DNA of 64,000 nt from Streptomyces sp. NBC_00708 (GTDB lineage Bacteria; Actinomycetota; Actinomycetes; Streptomycetales; Streptomycetaceae): the NCBI GenBank assembly GCA_036226585.1, contig CP108997.1, positions 3,844,001 through 3,908,000 of the forward strand, in the 5' to 3' direction. Of the stretch, positions 44,237-53,095 are shown piece after piece (position 1 is the stretch's first letter; each line of letters opens with the position of its first letter). Below the pieces are notes generated by a model. That model was not told the origin of the DNA, made no database searches, and saw only the letters and a program-made list of their open reading frames with translations. Both the position numbers and the translations under genes were made by a program.

Positions 44237-45388
44237 TCAGGAGCCGTTCCCCGCCCGCAGGGTGTCGAGGTCGGCCTTCAGGGTGTTGACCGGGATCGCG
44301 AAGCCGAGGCCGACGCTGCCGGCGCTCGAACCGCCCGAGCCACTGGCGGAGCTCGCCGAGTACATGGCCGAGTTGATGCCGATGATCTCGCCGTCCATGT
44401 TGATCAGCGCGCCGCCGGAGTTGCCGGGGTTGAGCGAGGCGTCGGTCTGGAGGGCCTTGTACGTGGTGGTGGACTCGCCGGTGTTGCCGTTGAACTGCTG
44501 CCCGCCGAACTCGAAGGGCCACTGGCGCCCGCCGCCCTGCTGGTCCTGGCCCTGGCTCTGGTCCTGGCCGCTGTCGCCGTCCTTGGCGACCGTGACGTCG
44601 CGGTCGAGCGCGGAGACGATGCCGCTGGTGACGGTGCCGGTCAGGCCCTCGGGGGAGCCGATCGCGACGACCTGGTCCCCGACGGCGACCTTGGAGGAGT
44701 CGCCCAGGGTGGCCGTCTTCAGGCCGCTCGCGCCCTGGAGCTTGATGAGGGCGAGGTCCTTGTCGGCGTCGGTGCCGACGACATCGGCGGTGTACGTCTT
44801 GCCGGTGCTCAGCGTGACCTTGATCTCCGAGGCGCCCGCGATGACGTGGTTGTTGGTGACGATCTCGCCGTCCGACGTGATGACCACGCCCGAACCGGTC
44901 GACTGGCCGGCCGTCGAGGTCGCGCCGATCTCCACGATGGTCGGCGAGAGGGCCGCGGCCACACCGGCCACCGTGCCCTTGCTGCTCTGCGAGACGGTGG
45001 TGCCCGGGATGACGCCGCCCCCGGCGGTGGTCGCGGTGCCGTCGTCCGTGAGCCTGCTGATCACCGTGGCGGTGCCGCCGCCGACGATCGCCGCGGCGAT
45101 GGCCACCGCCGCGAGGAGCGCGACCGGCTTGCGGATCCGGCGGCGGGCGGCGGGCGGCTCGGCGGCGGGCTGCGCGGGGCCGTGACCGTACGGGCCGTCA
45201 CCGCCGCCGTCGCCGGCTCCGCCGTAGTGCGCGTCGGCCGGTGCGGGGGCGGGCCACACGGTGGTCCCGGGGCCCATCGGGACCGGCTGGACGGGCTGGT
45301 ATGACGGCGGCGGCGGGTAGGCCGCGTCGCCGTTGCCGTACGAGGGGTACATCGGGTACTCGCCGCTCGGGCGCTGGCTCTCTGTCAT
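44237..45388 (-). CDS. HtrA/DegP-like serine protease without PDZ domain
   Basis: A 383-residue membrane-anchored trypsin-like protease. A Pro/Tyr/Gly-rich cytoplasmic N-terminus (about 80 residues) precedes one membrane helix (88-111), then the protease domain with triad His181 (TNNHVIAG), Asp211 (DADKDLALIKL) and Ser324 (LNPGNSGGAL). The loop at 270-300 is a Gln/Gly-rich insertion (QDQSQGQDQQGGG). The protein ends about 60 residues after Ser324, so the PDZ domain usual in HtrA is absent. ATG at 45388. The two-component genes directly downstream suggest shared envelope-stress control. Confidence 0.9.
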   Translation of the reverse strand: MTESQRPSGEYPMYPSYGNGDAAYPPPPSYQPVQPVPMGPGTTVWPAPAPADAHYGGAGDGGGDGPYGHGPAQPAAEPPAARRRIRKPVALLAAVAIAAAIVGGGTATVISRLTDDGTATTAGGGVIPGTTVSQSSKGTVAGVAAALSPTIVEIGATSTAGQSTGSGVVITSDGEIVTNNHVIAGASEIKVTLSTGKTYTADVVGTDADKDLALIKLQGASGLKTATLGDSSKVAVGDQVVAIGSPEGLTGTVTSGIVSALDRDVTVAKDGDSGQDQSQGQDQQGGGRQWPFEFGGQQFNGNTGESTTTYKALQTDASLNPGNSGGALINMDGEIIGINSAMYSASSASGSGGSSAGSVGLGFAIPVNTLKADLDTLRAGNGS

Positions 45389-45468
45389 GTCTATGAGACT
45401 GTCCGGCCAAGATGAGAGGAGCGTGAGGGCGCCCTGAGAAGCCCGGCAGAACCTCGTATGCCCGATAT

Positions 45469-45490
45469 AAGGGCCACCCGGGCGGCCCTT
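45469..45490 (-). terminator. Terminator of the LacI-family regulator gene
   Basis: AAGGGCC and GGCCCTT pair around eight bases immediately at the stop codon of the minus-strand regulator gene, followed on that strand by ATATCGG. Confidence 0.75.
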
Positions 45491-46536
45491 TACGGGAGCG
45501 TGCGCCCCGCCGGTTCGCCGCAGCCGCAGGAGCGGCGGACCACCAGCGCGGACGGGAACTGCTTCAGCCGCTCCCGCCGCGACCCCGACACCCGCAGCGA
45601 GTCGTCGAGCACCAGATCCACCGCCGCCCGCGCCATCGCCGGGCGGTCCGAGAAGACCGTGGTGAGCGGCGGATCGGTCAGCCCGGCTTCCTTCACGTCG
45701 TCGAAGCCGGCGACCGCCAGCTCGCCCGGCACATCGATGCGCAGTTCGCGCGCGGCCCGCAGCACGCCGATGGCCTGGTCGTCCGTGGCACAGAAGATGG
45801 CCGGCGGCCTGTCGGGGCCGGAGAGCAGCTCCAGGGCCACCCGGTAGGCGTCGTAGCGGTTGTAGGGGGCCTGGAAGAGGCGGCCCTCCGTCGAGCGGCC
45901 CGACTCGTGCATCGCACGGCGCCAGCCCTCGACGTGGTCGGCGACCGGGTCGCCGACGGACGGGGTCTCCTCCGTACCGCCGAGGCACGCCACGTACGCG
46001 TTGCCGTGCTCCAGCAGGTGGCGGGTGGCGAGCTGGGCGCCGCCGATGTCGTCCGTGACGACCGCGACGTCGTCGATCGCCTCGGGCCGCTCGTGCAGCA
46101 GCACGACCCGGGCGTCCCACGCCTCCACCTCCGCCGCCGCGCGCTCGCTGGGGCCCTGGCTGACCAGGATCAGGCCGGAGACCCGCATGCCGAGGAAGGC
46201 CCGCAGATAGTGGACCTCGCGCTCGTCGCGGTAGTCGGAGTTGCCGACGAGGACCATTTTCCCGCGCTCGGCGGCGGCCTGTTCGACCGCGTGGGCCATC
46301 TCCGCGAAGAACGGCTGCCGGGCGTCGGGCACGATCATCCCTATGAGATCGGTCCGCCGCGAGGCCATGGCCTGGGCGACCCGGTCGGGCCGGTAGCCCA
46401 GCTCCTTGATCGCGGCGAGCACCCGCTCGCGCGTGGCCGGGGCGACCGGCCGGGGTCCGTTGTTGATGACGTAACTGACCACGGCGGTCGACGTCCCCGC
46501 CAGTCTCGCCACATCGTCCCGCGTCACCTTGGCCAC
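45490..46536 (-). CDS. LacI-family transcriptional regulator
   Basis: A 348-residue regulator: LacI HTH at the N-terminus ([20 protein letters not shown], hinge [14 protein letters not shown]), then a periplasmic-binding-like ligand domain ([59 protein letters not shown]). It ends with CGCGEP. The ligand is probably a sugar but cannot be told, since no sugar-uptake genes adjoin. GTG at 46536 with a leaderless pattern: TAGACT 7 nt upstream on the minus strand. Confidence 0.93.
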   Translation of the reverse strand: MAKVTRDDVARLAGTSTAVVSYVINNGPRPVAPATRERVLAAIKELGYRPDRVAQAMASRRTDLIGMIVPDARQPFFAEMAHAVEQAAAERGKMVLVGNSDYRDEREVHYLRAFLGMRVSGLILVSQGPSERAAAEVEAWDARVVLLHERPEAIDDVAVVTDDIGGAQLATRHLLEHGNAYVACLGGTEETPSVGDPVADHVEGWRRAMHESGRSTEGRLFQAPYNRYDAYRVALELLSGPDRPPAIFCATDDQAIGVLRAARELRIDVPGELAVAGFDDVKEAGLTDPPLTTVFSDRPAMARAAVDLVLDDSLRVSGSRRERLKQFPSALVVRRSCGCGEPAGRTLP

Positions 46537-46560
46537 GCGCGGCAGTCTACGCGGATGGAA

Positions 46561-47346
46561 CTACCTCTTGGCAGGCCGGACCGGGGCTTCTTCCGTGACC
46601 TCGGCAACGGGCGGCTGCTCCGAACGGGTGACCCCCCGCCCGGCCGCCTTGGCCTCCTCCGCCGCCCGCTCGACCTTCTCCGGAGCGACGAACCGGTAAC
46701 CCACGTTCCGCACGGTGCCGATCAGCGACTCGTGCTCGGGGCCGAGCTTGGCGCGCAGCCGTCGTACGTGCACATCGACCGTGCGCGTACCGCCGAAGTA
46801 GTCGTAGCCCCAGACCTCCTGGAGCAGCTGGGCGCGGGTGAAGACCCGGCCCGGGTGCTGCGCCAGGTATTTCAGCAGTTCGAATTCCTTGAAGGTGAGG
46901 TCCAGGACCCGGCCCTTGAGTTTCGCGCTGTACGTCGCCTCGTCGACGGAGAGATCACCGTTGCGGATCTCCATCGGGGAGTCGTCGGCGGTGATCTGCT
47001 GCCGGCCGGTGGCCAGCCGCAGCCGTGCCTCGACCTCGGCGGGGCCCGCCGTGTCGAGCAGGACGTCGTCGATGCCCCAGTCCGCGGTGACGGCCGCGAG
47101 ACCGCCCTCCGTGACGACGAGGATCAGCGGACAGCCGGGTCCGGTGGACCGCAGCAGCTGGCAGAGGGAGCGGACCTGGGGCAGGTCGCGGCGCCCGTCC
47201 ACGAGGATCACGTCGGCACCCGGGGTGTCGACCAGTGCGGGGCCCTCGGCGGGTGCGACGCGCACGCTGTGCAGCAGGAGGCCGAGCGCGGGAAGCACCT
47301 CCGTCGACGGCTGGAGGGCGTTGGTCAGGAGCAGCAGAGAACTCAT
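46561..47346 (-). CDS. glnR: GlnR, OmpR-family nitrogen regulator
   Basis: A 261-residue orphan response regulator, the global activator/repressor of nitrogen assimilation genes in Streptomyces. The start [20 protein letters not shown] and winged-helix block [20 protein letters not shown] then [20 protein letters not shown] are diagnostic for GlnR. The receiver keeps the Asp (ILVDGRRDL) but lacks the normal acidic pocket, as in known GlnR proteins, which act without phosphorylation. The tail is Ala/Glu-rich. ATG at 47346. Upstream, GAAAC-n6-GTAAC (47504-47519) resembles half of a GlnR site. Confidence 0.95.
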   Translation of the reverse strand: MSSLLLLTNALQPSTEVLPALGLLLHSVRVAPAEGPALVDTPGADVILVDGRRDLPQVRSLCQLLRSTGPGCPLILVVTEGGLAAVTADWGIDDVLLDTAGPAEVEARLRLATGRQQITADDSPMEIRNGDLSVDEATYSAKLKGRVLDLTFKEFELLKYLAQHPGRVFTRAQLLQEVWGYDYFGGTRTVDVHVRRLRAKLGPEHESLIGTVRNVGYRFVAPEKVERAAEEAKAAGRGVTRSEQPPVAEVTEEAPVRPAKR

Positions 47347-47503
47347 CGCCGCCCACCTGCCCGGTTCGTCGGTCGGTGATCGTGCACGGTTGGCTCGCCC
47401 ATGACGTCGGTCCTCCTCGTTCCCTGCGAGAGGGGCACTCCCGGGCCGGACCCGGGGGAGTATGCGGCTCTGCTTCGTACGCTGGTGTTCCGCTGAGCTT
47501 GTC

Positions 47504-47519
47504 GAAACGTTGCCGTAAC
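47504..47519. promoter_or_regulatory. Partial GlnR-like binding site
   Basis: GAAAC (47504-47508) and GTAAC (47515-47519) are separated by six bases, matching the inner pair of the gTnAc-n6-GaAAc repeats. The flanking pairs are poor, so this is a weak candidate. It lies between glnR and the divergent hydrolase gene. Confidence 0.35.
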
Positions 47520-47589
47520 AACGCTCGGAAAGCACAAAAGGACCCGGGGGCTGCTTTGCCCGGATCCTCTTCACAGGAGAATAACCCAC

Positions 47590-48474
47590 ATGAGTTCAGT
47601 GTCCGAGGGGAGAATTCCGGATTCCACTGTTCGCTCGGTCACGCGCGGTCCGGTGCGGGCCACGTTGCGGGCGGATGACGGGACCTGGATCGAGGCGGTG
47701 TACGACCCGTGTACGGCGGATGACGGCGTGGAAACGGTGATCGTCGTCGCGCACGGATTCACCGGTTCGGTGGACCGCCCCGCCGTGCGGCGGGCGGTGC
47801 GCACGTTCTCCCGGTACGCGGCGGTGGTGACCTTCTCCTTCCGGGGTCACGGCAGGTCCGGCGGGCTGTCCACGGTGGGCGACCGCGAGGTGCTGGACCT
47901 GGCGGCGGCGGTCGCCTGGGCGCGCTCGCTCGGACACCGGCGCGTGGTGACGGTCGGCTTCTCGATGGGCGGCTCGGTGGTGCTGCGGCACGGCGCGCTG
48001 TACGCGGACCGGGCGGCGGACGACGGGGACGGCGGGGGCGCCGGGAGCGTTGCGGAGCGCGGGGGGCGCACAGGGGCGCGTACGGAAGCACACGCGGACG
48101 CGGTGGTGTCCGTGAGCGCCCCAGCGCGTTGGTACTACCGGGGTACGGCTCCGATGCGCCGCCTGCACTGGATGGTCACCCGGCCCACGGGCCGGCTGGT
48201 CGGGCGCTACGGCTTCCGCACACGCATCCACCGCGAGGCGTGGGACCCGGTCCCGCTCTCCCCGGCCGGGGCCGCCGCCCTGATCGCCCCGGCGCCCCTG
48301 CTGATCGTGCACGGCGACCGGGACCCGTACTTCCCGCTCGACCACCCCCGCATGCTGGCCGCCGCCGCGGGCGACGCGGCCGAGCTGTGGCTGGAGCGTG
48401 GCATGGGGCACGCGGAGAACGCGGCCGACGAGACCTTGCTCACCCGCATCGCCGACTGGGTGGTGCGACGGTGA
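47590..48474 (+). CDS. Alpha/beta hydrolase (serine esterase-like)
   Basis: A 294-residue hydrolase. Oxyanion region [14 protein letters not shown], nucleophile elbow [10 protein letters not shown], acid [11 protein letters not shown] and His GMGHAENA form the triad. A Gly/Arg/Ala-rich insertion (about 140-170, [20 protein letters not shown]) sits in the cap region. ATG at 47590, GGAGAATAACCCAC upstream. The MoaD-like gene follows within 65 nt. Substrate unknown. Confidence 0.85.
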   Translation: MSSVSEGRIPDSTVRSVTRGPVRATLRADDGTWIEAVYDPCTADDGVETVIVVAHGFTGSVDRPAVRRAVRTFSRYAAVVTFSFRGHGRSGGLSTVGDREVLDLAAAVAWARSLGHRRVVTVGFSMGGSVVLRHGALYADRAADDGDGGGAGSVAERGGRTGARTEAHADAVVSVSAPARWYYRGTAPMRRLHWMVTRPTGRLVGRYGFRTRIHREAWDPVPLSPAGAAALIAPAPLLIVHGDRDPYFPLDHPRMLAAAAGDAAELWLERGMGHAENAADETLLTRIADWVVRR

Positions 48475-48539
48475 ACCATGATGGGCAGCCGGTGTCCCCC
48501 GAACGGGCACCGACCGGACGGAACGAAAGGAGCGCCGCC

Positions 48540-48794
48540 ATGCCTGCGGGAACGATCCGTTACTGGGCAGCCGCCAAGGCCGCGGCCGGGACCGCGGAGG
48601 AACCGTACGCCGCCGCGACCCTCAAGGAGGCGCTCGACGCGGTGCGCGAGCGGCACCCCGGCGAGCTGAGCAGCGTCCTGCGAAGGTGTTCGTTCCTCAT
48701 CGACGGCGACCCCGTCGGTACCCGGAGCCATGAGACCGTACGCCTTGCCGAGGGCGGCACGGTCGAGGTGCTCCCGCCGTTCGCAGGAGGGTGA
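48540..48794 (+). CDS. MoaD/ThiS-family sulfur carrier protein
   Basis: An 84-residue beta-grasp protein ending in PPFAGG, the terminal Gly-Gly that is adenylated and thiocarboxylated by a MoeB-like enzyme. Start TIRYWAAAKAAAGTAEE and GGTVEVLPPFAGG are MoaD-like. It could serve molybdopterin synthesis or another sulfur pathway; no moaE is adjacent. ATG at 48540 with AAAGGAG about 8 nt upstream. Confidence 0.9.
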   Translation: MPAGTIRYWAAAKAAAGTAEEPYAAATLKEALDAVRERHPGELSSVLRRCSFLIDGDPVGTRSHETVRLAEGGTVEVLPPFAGG

Positions 48795-48804
48795 ACCGCA
48801 GCAC

Positions 48805-50097
48805 ATGAGCAACGATCAGCAGCATCCGTACTACCCGGGGCCGGAGCAGCAGCCGCAGTACGGGTACGGGCAGGACCCGCAGCAGCCGCCGTACCCGCGG
48901 CCGCAGGAGCCCCAGCAGGCGTACGCGCAGCCGCAGGACCCGCAGCAGTACGGGCAGGCGCCGCAGCAGTACGGATACCCGCAGCAGAACGCGTACCCGC
49001 AGCAGGCGTACGGCGACCAGCAGGCGTACGGCGACCCCGCGTACGGCGGGCAGGGGTACACGGACACCCCGGCCGGGCAGCCGGACCAGGGGGCCGCCCA
49101 GACCTGGCAGGGCCAGACGTGGGACACCCAGTACCAGCCGACGGTCCGGCGCACGGACGGGCCCGCGCCGCAGGGCGACCCGCACGCCGTCCCCGCGCCG
49201 CAGCCCACGGCCCCCGGCACCGGCTCGTACCCGCTGCCGCCCGAGGTCCACGCGGAGCCCGCGCCCGCCCCGGCGCCCGTCGCTCCGGCCGGTGGCGCCG
49301 ACGACGGGTACAGCGCCCCCACCACCCTGGGCAACGCCCGGATCACCGACGCGCAGCGCGCGCGGGCCGAGGGGCGTTCCCCGATCATCGCGCCGGGAAT
49401 CCAGCCGGCCGCGATCACCGCCGCGCTCGGGCTGCTGCTGGCCCTCGGCGCGGCCGTCGGTTCGTACGCGCTGGCCGTGCCGCTGGTGCTGCTCCAGGCG
49501 GTGACGGCGGCGGGCTGGTTCCGGCTCAACGGCATGTGGCCGGCCCGGCAGGGCATCGCGCTGGCGTTCGCCGGCGGCCTGGTCGCCGATGTGGCGCTGC
49601 TGGCGGCGGGCCGGGAGAACGGTCCGGCCGCGATCATCGGCACGCTCGGCGTCTGGGTGCTGCTGACCGTGGTCCTCCAGCTGCGCAGCCGGGCCGGCGC
49701 CGACGAGCGGATGCAGGGCCTGATGGCCACGGTCGCCTCCGCCGCGCTCGCGGTGCTGGCGGCCGGGCATCTCGCGGCCGTCCCGGACGCCGTGACGGTG
49801 GGCGCGGTCGCCGTCGCCGCCGCCGTGCTCGTACGGGCGCTGCCGCTGCCGGGGCCGGTCTCGGTCGTGGCGGCACTGGCCGTCGCGGCGGGGGCGGGCG
49901 CGCTGGCGGGCGGCGTCACCGACCTGGGCACGAAGGGCGCGCTGCTCGGCCTCGCGGCCGGGGTCTGCGCGCTGATCGGGCTGCGGGTGGCGAGCTATGA
50001 CTACCCGTCACGCTTCGTCCACATGACGGCGGGTGTGGCCCTGCCGCTCACGGCCGCCGCGCCGGCCGTCTATCTGCTGGGGCGCGTACTGACGTAG
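48805..50097 (+). CDS. Polytopic membrane protein with Gln/Pro/Tyr-rich N-terminus
   Basis: A 430-residue protein. The first 190 residues are low complexity (QPQYGYGQDPQQPPYPRPQE and more QQYG/PQQ repeats, then Ala/Pro), probably disordered and cytoplasmic; residues 215-430 form about nine closely packed Ala/Leu/Val-rich membrane segments. No transport motif seen. ATG at 48805, with AGGAGGG about 14 nt upstream. A terminator hairpin follows at 50136. Confidence 0.85.
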   Translation: MSNDQQHPYYPGPEQQPQYGYGQDPQQPPYPRPQEPQQAYAQPQDPQQYGQAPQQYGYPQQNAYPQQAYGDQQAYGDPAYGGQGYTDTPAGQPDQGAAQTWQGQTWDTQYQPTVRRTDGPAPQGDPHAVPAPQPTAPGTGSYPLPPEVHAEPAPAPAPVAPAGGADDGYSAPTTLGNARITDAQRARAEGRSPIIAPGIQPAAITAALGLLLALGAAVGSYALAVPLVLLQAVTAAGWFRLNGMWPARQGIALAFAGGLVADVALLAAGRENGPAAIIGTLGVWVLLTVVLQLRSRAGADERMQGLMATVASAALAVLAAGHLAAVPDAVTVGAVAVAAAVLVRALPLPGPVSVVAALAVAAGAGALAGGVTDLGTKGALLGLAAGVCALIGLRVASYDYPSRFVHMTAGVALPLTAAAPAVYLLGRVLT

Positions 50098-50135
50098 TCC
50101 CGTACCGCCGGAATCCGTACCGTTGCGTCCGCATG

Positions 50136-50173
50136 GCGAAGCCCTCCACGGGGAACCGTTGGGGGGCTTTCGC
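50136..50173 (+). terminator. Terminator hairpin after the polytopic membrane protein gene
   Basis: GCGAAGCCCTCC pairs with GGGGGGCTTTCGC across an ACGGGGAACCGTT loop region. One bulge; it lies 39 nt past the stop codon. Confidence 0.75.
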
Positions 50174-50266
50174 TCGTCGATCACGCGGGGGATGTGCCGT
50201 GCGGCCGACAGGAGGCCCACGGGCCCCGGGGGTCCGTACGGACGGCAGGGTGGGGGAAGGACAGGC

Positions 50267-50956
50267 ATGCGTGCACTGCGAATATCGGCCATCGTCTTGG
50301 TGATCCTGGTGGCGGTGCTCGTCGCCGTGGACCGGGTGGCGGTGTACGTCGCCGAGTCGCAGGCCGAGGACCGGGTGAAGGTGCCCGGCGCGCAGATCGG
50401 CTCCACCGATGTCTCCATCAAGGGCTTCCCGTTCCTCACGCAGGTCGCCGGGTCAAAGCTCGACGCGGTCGACGTGAAGATCACCGGGATCGAGACCCAC
50501 GCCGGGGGCCGCGCGCTGCGGATCTCCACGATGAACGCCGAGCTGCGCGACGTGCGGCTGACCGACGGCTTCTCCGGCGCCACCGCCGCCCGCGCCTCGG
50601 GGACGGCCGTGATCTCGTACAAGGACCTGACCGCGGCGGCCAGCGACGGTGTCGTGGTCGAGTACGGCGGCAAGGGCAAGGTGAAGGTGACCGGGGCGGT
50701 CAACATCCTGGGGCGCACGATCTCGCGCAGCGTCCTGTCCACCGTGACCCTGATCGGCGGCCACACCGTCCGCGTCCACGCGGACAAGGTGCCGGGCGAG
50801 GGCATCCCCGGCCTGGAGAAGCTGGTCCGTGACAAGACCGACTTCGAGCGCGAGGTCGGCGGGCTGCCGAACGGTCTGAAGCTGGAGAAGATCCAGCCGA
50901 CCGCCGACGGCCTGGAGATCTCGGTGACCGGCACGGACGTGCGCCTGTCGGGATGA
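50267..50956 (+). CDS. DUF2993 membrane-anchored protein
   Basis: A 229-residue protein with an N-terminal anchor (ISAIVLVILVAVLVAVDRVA) and an exported domain starting YVAESQAEDRVKV and including TDVSIKGFPFLTQVAGSKLD, the signature of the LmeA-like/DUF2993 family. The mycobacterial member LmeA binds phospholipid and supports lipomannan maturation. ATG at 50267, GGGGGAAGGACAGG upstream. Confidence 0.88.
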   Translation: MRALRISAIVLVILVAVLVAVDRVAVYVAESQAEDRVKVPGAQIGSTDVSIKGFPFLTQVAGSKLDAVDVKITGIETHAGGRALRISTMNAELRDVRLTDGFSGATAARASGTAVISYKDLTAAASDGVVVEYGGKGKVKVTGAVNILGRTISRSVLSTVTLIGGHTVRVHADKVPGEGIPGLEKLVRDKTDFEREVGGLPNGLKLEKIQPTADGLEISVTGTDVRLSG

Positions 50957-51163
50957 GCGGGCCCGCGGGCGGGTAGGGATCGAGGGCCCCGCCACATAGT
51001 GAGACGGGCGGGTCCGATCCGCAGATGGCCGACCGTTCCGACGCCGCGCGCGGGGGCGTCGGGCCCGTTCCGCAGCGGCATCCGTTCCGCAATGCGGACG
51101 ATCCTGTCTCAGGATGCGACACGGCGGTGACATGTCCGCCCGTACGTCCCTACGATCGGACCC
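50957..51163. other. Intergenic region upstream of the sulfur leader peptide
   Basis: 207 nt with no credible gene. It carries a promoter at its right end (51127-51156). GTTCCGCAGCGGCATCC and GTTCCGCAATGCGGAC near 51068-51103 form a local imperfect repeat. Confidence 0.4.
51127..51156 (+). promoter_or_regulatory. Promoter of the leader peptide and sulfurtransferase
   Basis: GTGACA (51127-51132), 18 nt spacer, TACGAT (51151-51156), a good match to the main-sigma consensus. The -10 box ends 7 nt before the leader-peptide ATG, so the transcript would be leaderless. Confidence 0.75.
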
Positions 51164-51271
51164 ATGCAGTGCTCTATTAGCGGCCTCCCCCAGGGTGGCC
51201 AGGCGGATCTCACGAAGCGGCGGGCAGTGGACCTGTGCCGCGTCGCCGCCATGCTCTGTCGCACTGTCTGA
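51164..51271 (+). CDS. Cysteine-containing leader peptide of the sulfurtransferase gene
   Basis: A 35-residue peptide: MQCSISGLPQGG then QADLTKRRAVDLCRVAAM and LCRTV, stop at 51269-51271. The RRAVDLCRVAAMLC segment matches the putative leader peptides with a RRHVDLCR-type core found ahead of sulfur-assimilation genes in actinobacteria. Three cysteine codons (TGC, TGC, TGT) lie in it, two near the end, as needed for ribosome stalling at low Cys-tRNA. The GCGGGA/TCCCGC hairpin (51272-51292) follows the stop at once. It starts 7 nt after a TACGAT -10 box. Attenuation is inferred; the sequence similarity is clear. Confidence 0.85.
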   Translation: MQCSISGLPQGGQADLTKRRAVDLCRVAAMLCRTV

Positions 51272-51292
51272 GCGGGACGTCCGGTTTCCCGC
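51272..51292 (+). promoter_or_regulatory. Hairpin directly after leader-peptide stop
   Basis: GCGGGA (51272-51277) pairs with TCCCGC (51287-51292). It could be part of an attenuator; the remaining 140 nt before the sulfurtransferase gene hold other GC-rich pairs but no definite terminator. Confidence 0.45.
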
Positions 51293-51432
51293 ATTCCCCA
51301 GGCCCTTCGACCGCACGTCGGGGCCGGCGCGCATGCCGCCCGTAATCCATGGACCGGCCCGCGCCCCGCACATCCGCATCACGCACGATCCGTGCACCAT
51401 CTCGCCGCAGACTGCCCCGGAGGAGAAACACA

Positions 51433-52278
51433 ATGAGCCGCAGTGACGTCCTGGTAGACGCCGACTGGGTCGAGGCCCACATCGACGACCCGCAGGTCGC
51501 CATCGTCGAGGTCGACGAGGACACCTCCGCGTACGAGAAGAACCACATCAAGAACGCGATCCGGATCGACTGGACCAAGGACCTCCAGGACCCGGTCCGC
51601 CGCGACTTCATCGACCAGGCCGGTTTCGAGGCGCTGCTGTCCGCGAAGGGCATCGGCAACGACACCACCGTCGTCCTCTACGGCGGCAACAACAACTGGT
51701 TCGCGTCCTACGCGTTCTGGTACTTCAAGCTCTACGGCCACCAGGACGTCCGCCTGCTCGACGGCGGCCGCAAGAAGTGGGAGCTCGACTCCCGCGACCT
51801 CGTCGACGGCGACCAGATCCCGTCCCGCCCGGCCACGCAGTACCAGGCCCAGCCGCAGGACGAGTCGATCCGCGCCTACCGCGACGACGTCGTGAAGGCC
51901 ATCGGCACCCAGAACCTGGTCGACGTGCGGTCGCCCGACGAGTTCAGCGGCAAGCTGCTCGCCCCGGCCCACCTCCCCCAGGAGCAGTCGCAGCGCCCCG
52001 GCCACGTGCCGAGCGCCCGCAACATCCCGTGGTCGAAGAACGCCAACGACGACGGCACCTTCAAGTCCGACGAAGAGCTCAAGGCGCTCTACGAGGGCGA
52101 GCAGGTCGACCTGTCGAAGGACACGATCGCCTACTGCCGCATCGGTGAGCGCTCCGCGCTCACCTGGTTCGTGCTGCACCAGCTCCTCGGCCAGGAGAAC
52201 GTCAAGAACTACGACGGTTCGTGGACCGAGTACGGCTCCCTCGTCGGCGTGCCGATCGAGCTCGGCGCCAACAAGTAA
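51433..52278 (+). CDS. Thiosulfate/mercaptopyruvate sulfurtransferase (rhodanese)
   Basis: A 281-residue two-domain rhodanese moving sulfane sulfur from thiosulfate to an acceptor. The N-terminal inactive domain has VLVDADWVEAHIDD and NNNWFASYAFWYF; the C-terminal domain carries the active Cys at about 235 in IAYCRIGERSALTWF, with LVDVRSPDEFSG and GHVPSARNIPW before it. ATG at 51433 with GGAGGA about 8 nt upstream. The DUF1416 gene follows by 50 nt, and a Cys leader peptide precedes. Actinobacterial homologues are often called CysA. Confidence 0.93.
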   Translation: MSRSDVLVDADWVEAHIDDPQVAIVEVDEDTSAYEKNHIKNAIRIDWTKDLQDPVRRDFIDQAGFEALLSAKGIGNDTTVVLYGGNNNWFASYAFWYFKLYGHQDVRLLDGGRKKWELDSRDLVDGDQIPSRPATQYQAQPQDESIRAYRDDVVKAIGTQNLVDVRSPDEFSGKLLAPAHLPQEQSQRPGHVPSARNIPWSKNANDDGTFKSDEELKALYEGEQVDLSKDTIAYCRIGERSALTWFVLHQLLGQENVKNYDGSWTEYGSLVGVPIELGANK

Positions 52279-52328
52279 CTCCGCACCACCCGGACCAGCA
52301 CGACCCCCGACCAGAAGGACTGAACACC

Positions 52329-52616
52329 ATGTGTGGAGCAAAGGCCGGCGGCCCCGACGCTTCGACGATCAAGCCCGGTGAGACCACCATCCAGGGCAGC
52401 GTGACCCGCGACGGCGAGCCCGTCACCGGCTACGTCCGCCTGCTGGACTCGACCGGCGAGTTCACCGCCGAGGTCCCGACCTCGGCGACCGGCCAGTTCC
52501 GCTTCTACGCGGCCGAGGGCACCTGGACCGTCCGCGCGCTCGTCCCCGGCGGCACCGCCGACCGCACGGTCGTCGCGCAGACCGGTGGCCTGGCCGAGGT
52601 GGCCATCGCCGTCTAG
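52329..52616 (+). CDS. DUF1416 protein
   Basis: A 95-residue beta-rich protein (MCGAKAGGPDASTIKPGETT, VTRDGEPVTGYVRLLDSTGEF, TSATGQFRFYAAEGTWTVRA) of the DUF1416 family, almost always beside CysA-type sulfurtransferases in actinobacteria. The MCG start, once Met is removed, exposes Cys. Function unknown; the fold resembles carboxypeptidase regulatory-like beta sandwiches. Co-transcribed with the rhodanese, with a terminator downstream. Confidence 0.92.
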   Translation: MCGAKAGGPDASTIKPGETTIQGSVTRDGEPVTGYVRLLDSTGEFTAEVPTSATGQFRFYAAEGTWTVRALVPGGTADRTVVAQTGGLAEVAIAV

Positions 52617-52646
52617 CACCGCCGTCGGCGCCGGCCGACGACCGGC

Positions 52647-52703
52647 CGAAGGGCCGTACCCCAGGGGGTTTGGACGCTTGCCTGGCACGGGTACGGCCCT
52701 TCG
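52647..52703 (+). terminator. Long hairpin terminating the sulfur operon
   Basis: CGAAGGGCCGTACCC (52647-52661) pairs perfectly with GGGTACGGCCCTTCG (52689-52703); an inner CCAGG/CCTGG pair closes a shorter loop. Confidence 0.85.
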
Positions 52704-52771
52704 CGCTGCCCGGACGCGGACTCCGCTCCTCCGAACCGGCCGTGCGAGCGAATCCGTCCTACGCTGGACTC

Positions 52772-53086
52772 ATGTACCGCCGACGCCGGCGCGCCTACTT
52801 CGTACTGATGGGCGTATGCCTCGTCCTCTTCGTTTCGGCCTGGGCCTTCGTGAGGCTCTGGTCGATGCCCGCCGCCATCGCGATGTGTGTGGTCGCGATG
52901 GTGATCCCGCCCGTCGCGGCGATGGTGGGCAACCGGAAGGGGCCGGAGGACCGCTGGTGGGACGAGCCCGGCGGGCAGCAGGAGCCCCCGCCCCGTGACA
53001 CGCGGTCCGGCAAGGGCGGCGGCGCCACGGGCGATCCGGAGTCGGACGCCTGGTGGGACGAGCTGGACGGCAGGAAGCGGCGCTGA
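52772..53086 (+). CDS. DUF3099 membrane protein
   Basis: A 104-residue protein with a basic start (MYRRRRRAYFVLMGVCLVLF), two membrane helices (about 8-27 and 32-51) and a hydrophilic tail with two DxWWDE motifs (EDRWWDEPGG, DAWWDELDG). Family DUF3099, unknown function. ATG at 52772, TACGCT 6 nt upstream: leaderless. It converges with the DsrE gene with 9 nt between stops. Confidence 0.9.
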   Translation: MYRRRRRAYFVLMGVCLVLFVSAWAFVRLWSMPAAIAMCVVAMVIPPVAAMVGNRKGPEDRWWDEPGGQQEPPPRDTRSGKGGGATGDPESDAWWDELDGRKRR

Positions 53087-53095
53087 GGACGGCTC

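Noticed and set aside
44237..45388. Frameshift as the cause of the missing PDZ domain
   Set aside because: The C-terminus is followed at once by a well-positioned response-regulator gene (72-nt gap), leaving no room for a PDZ domain.
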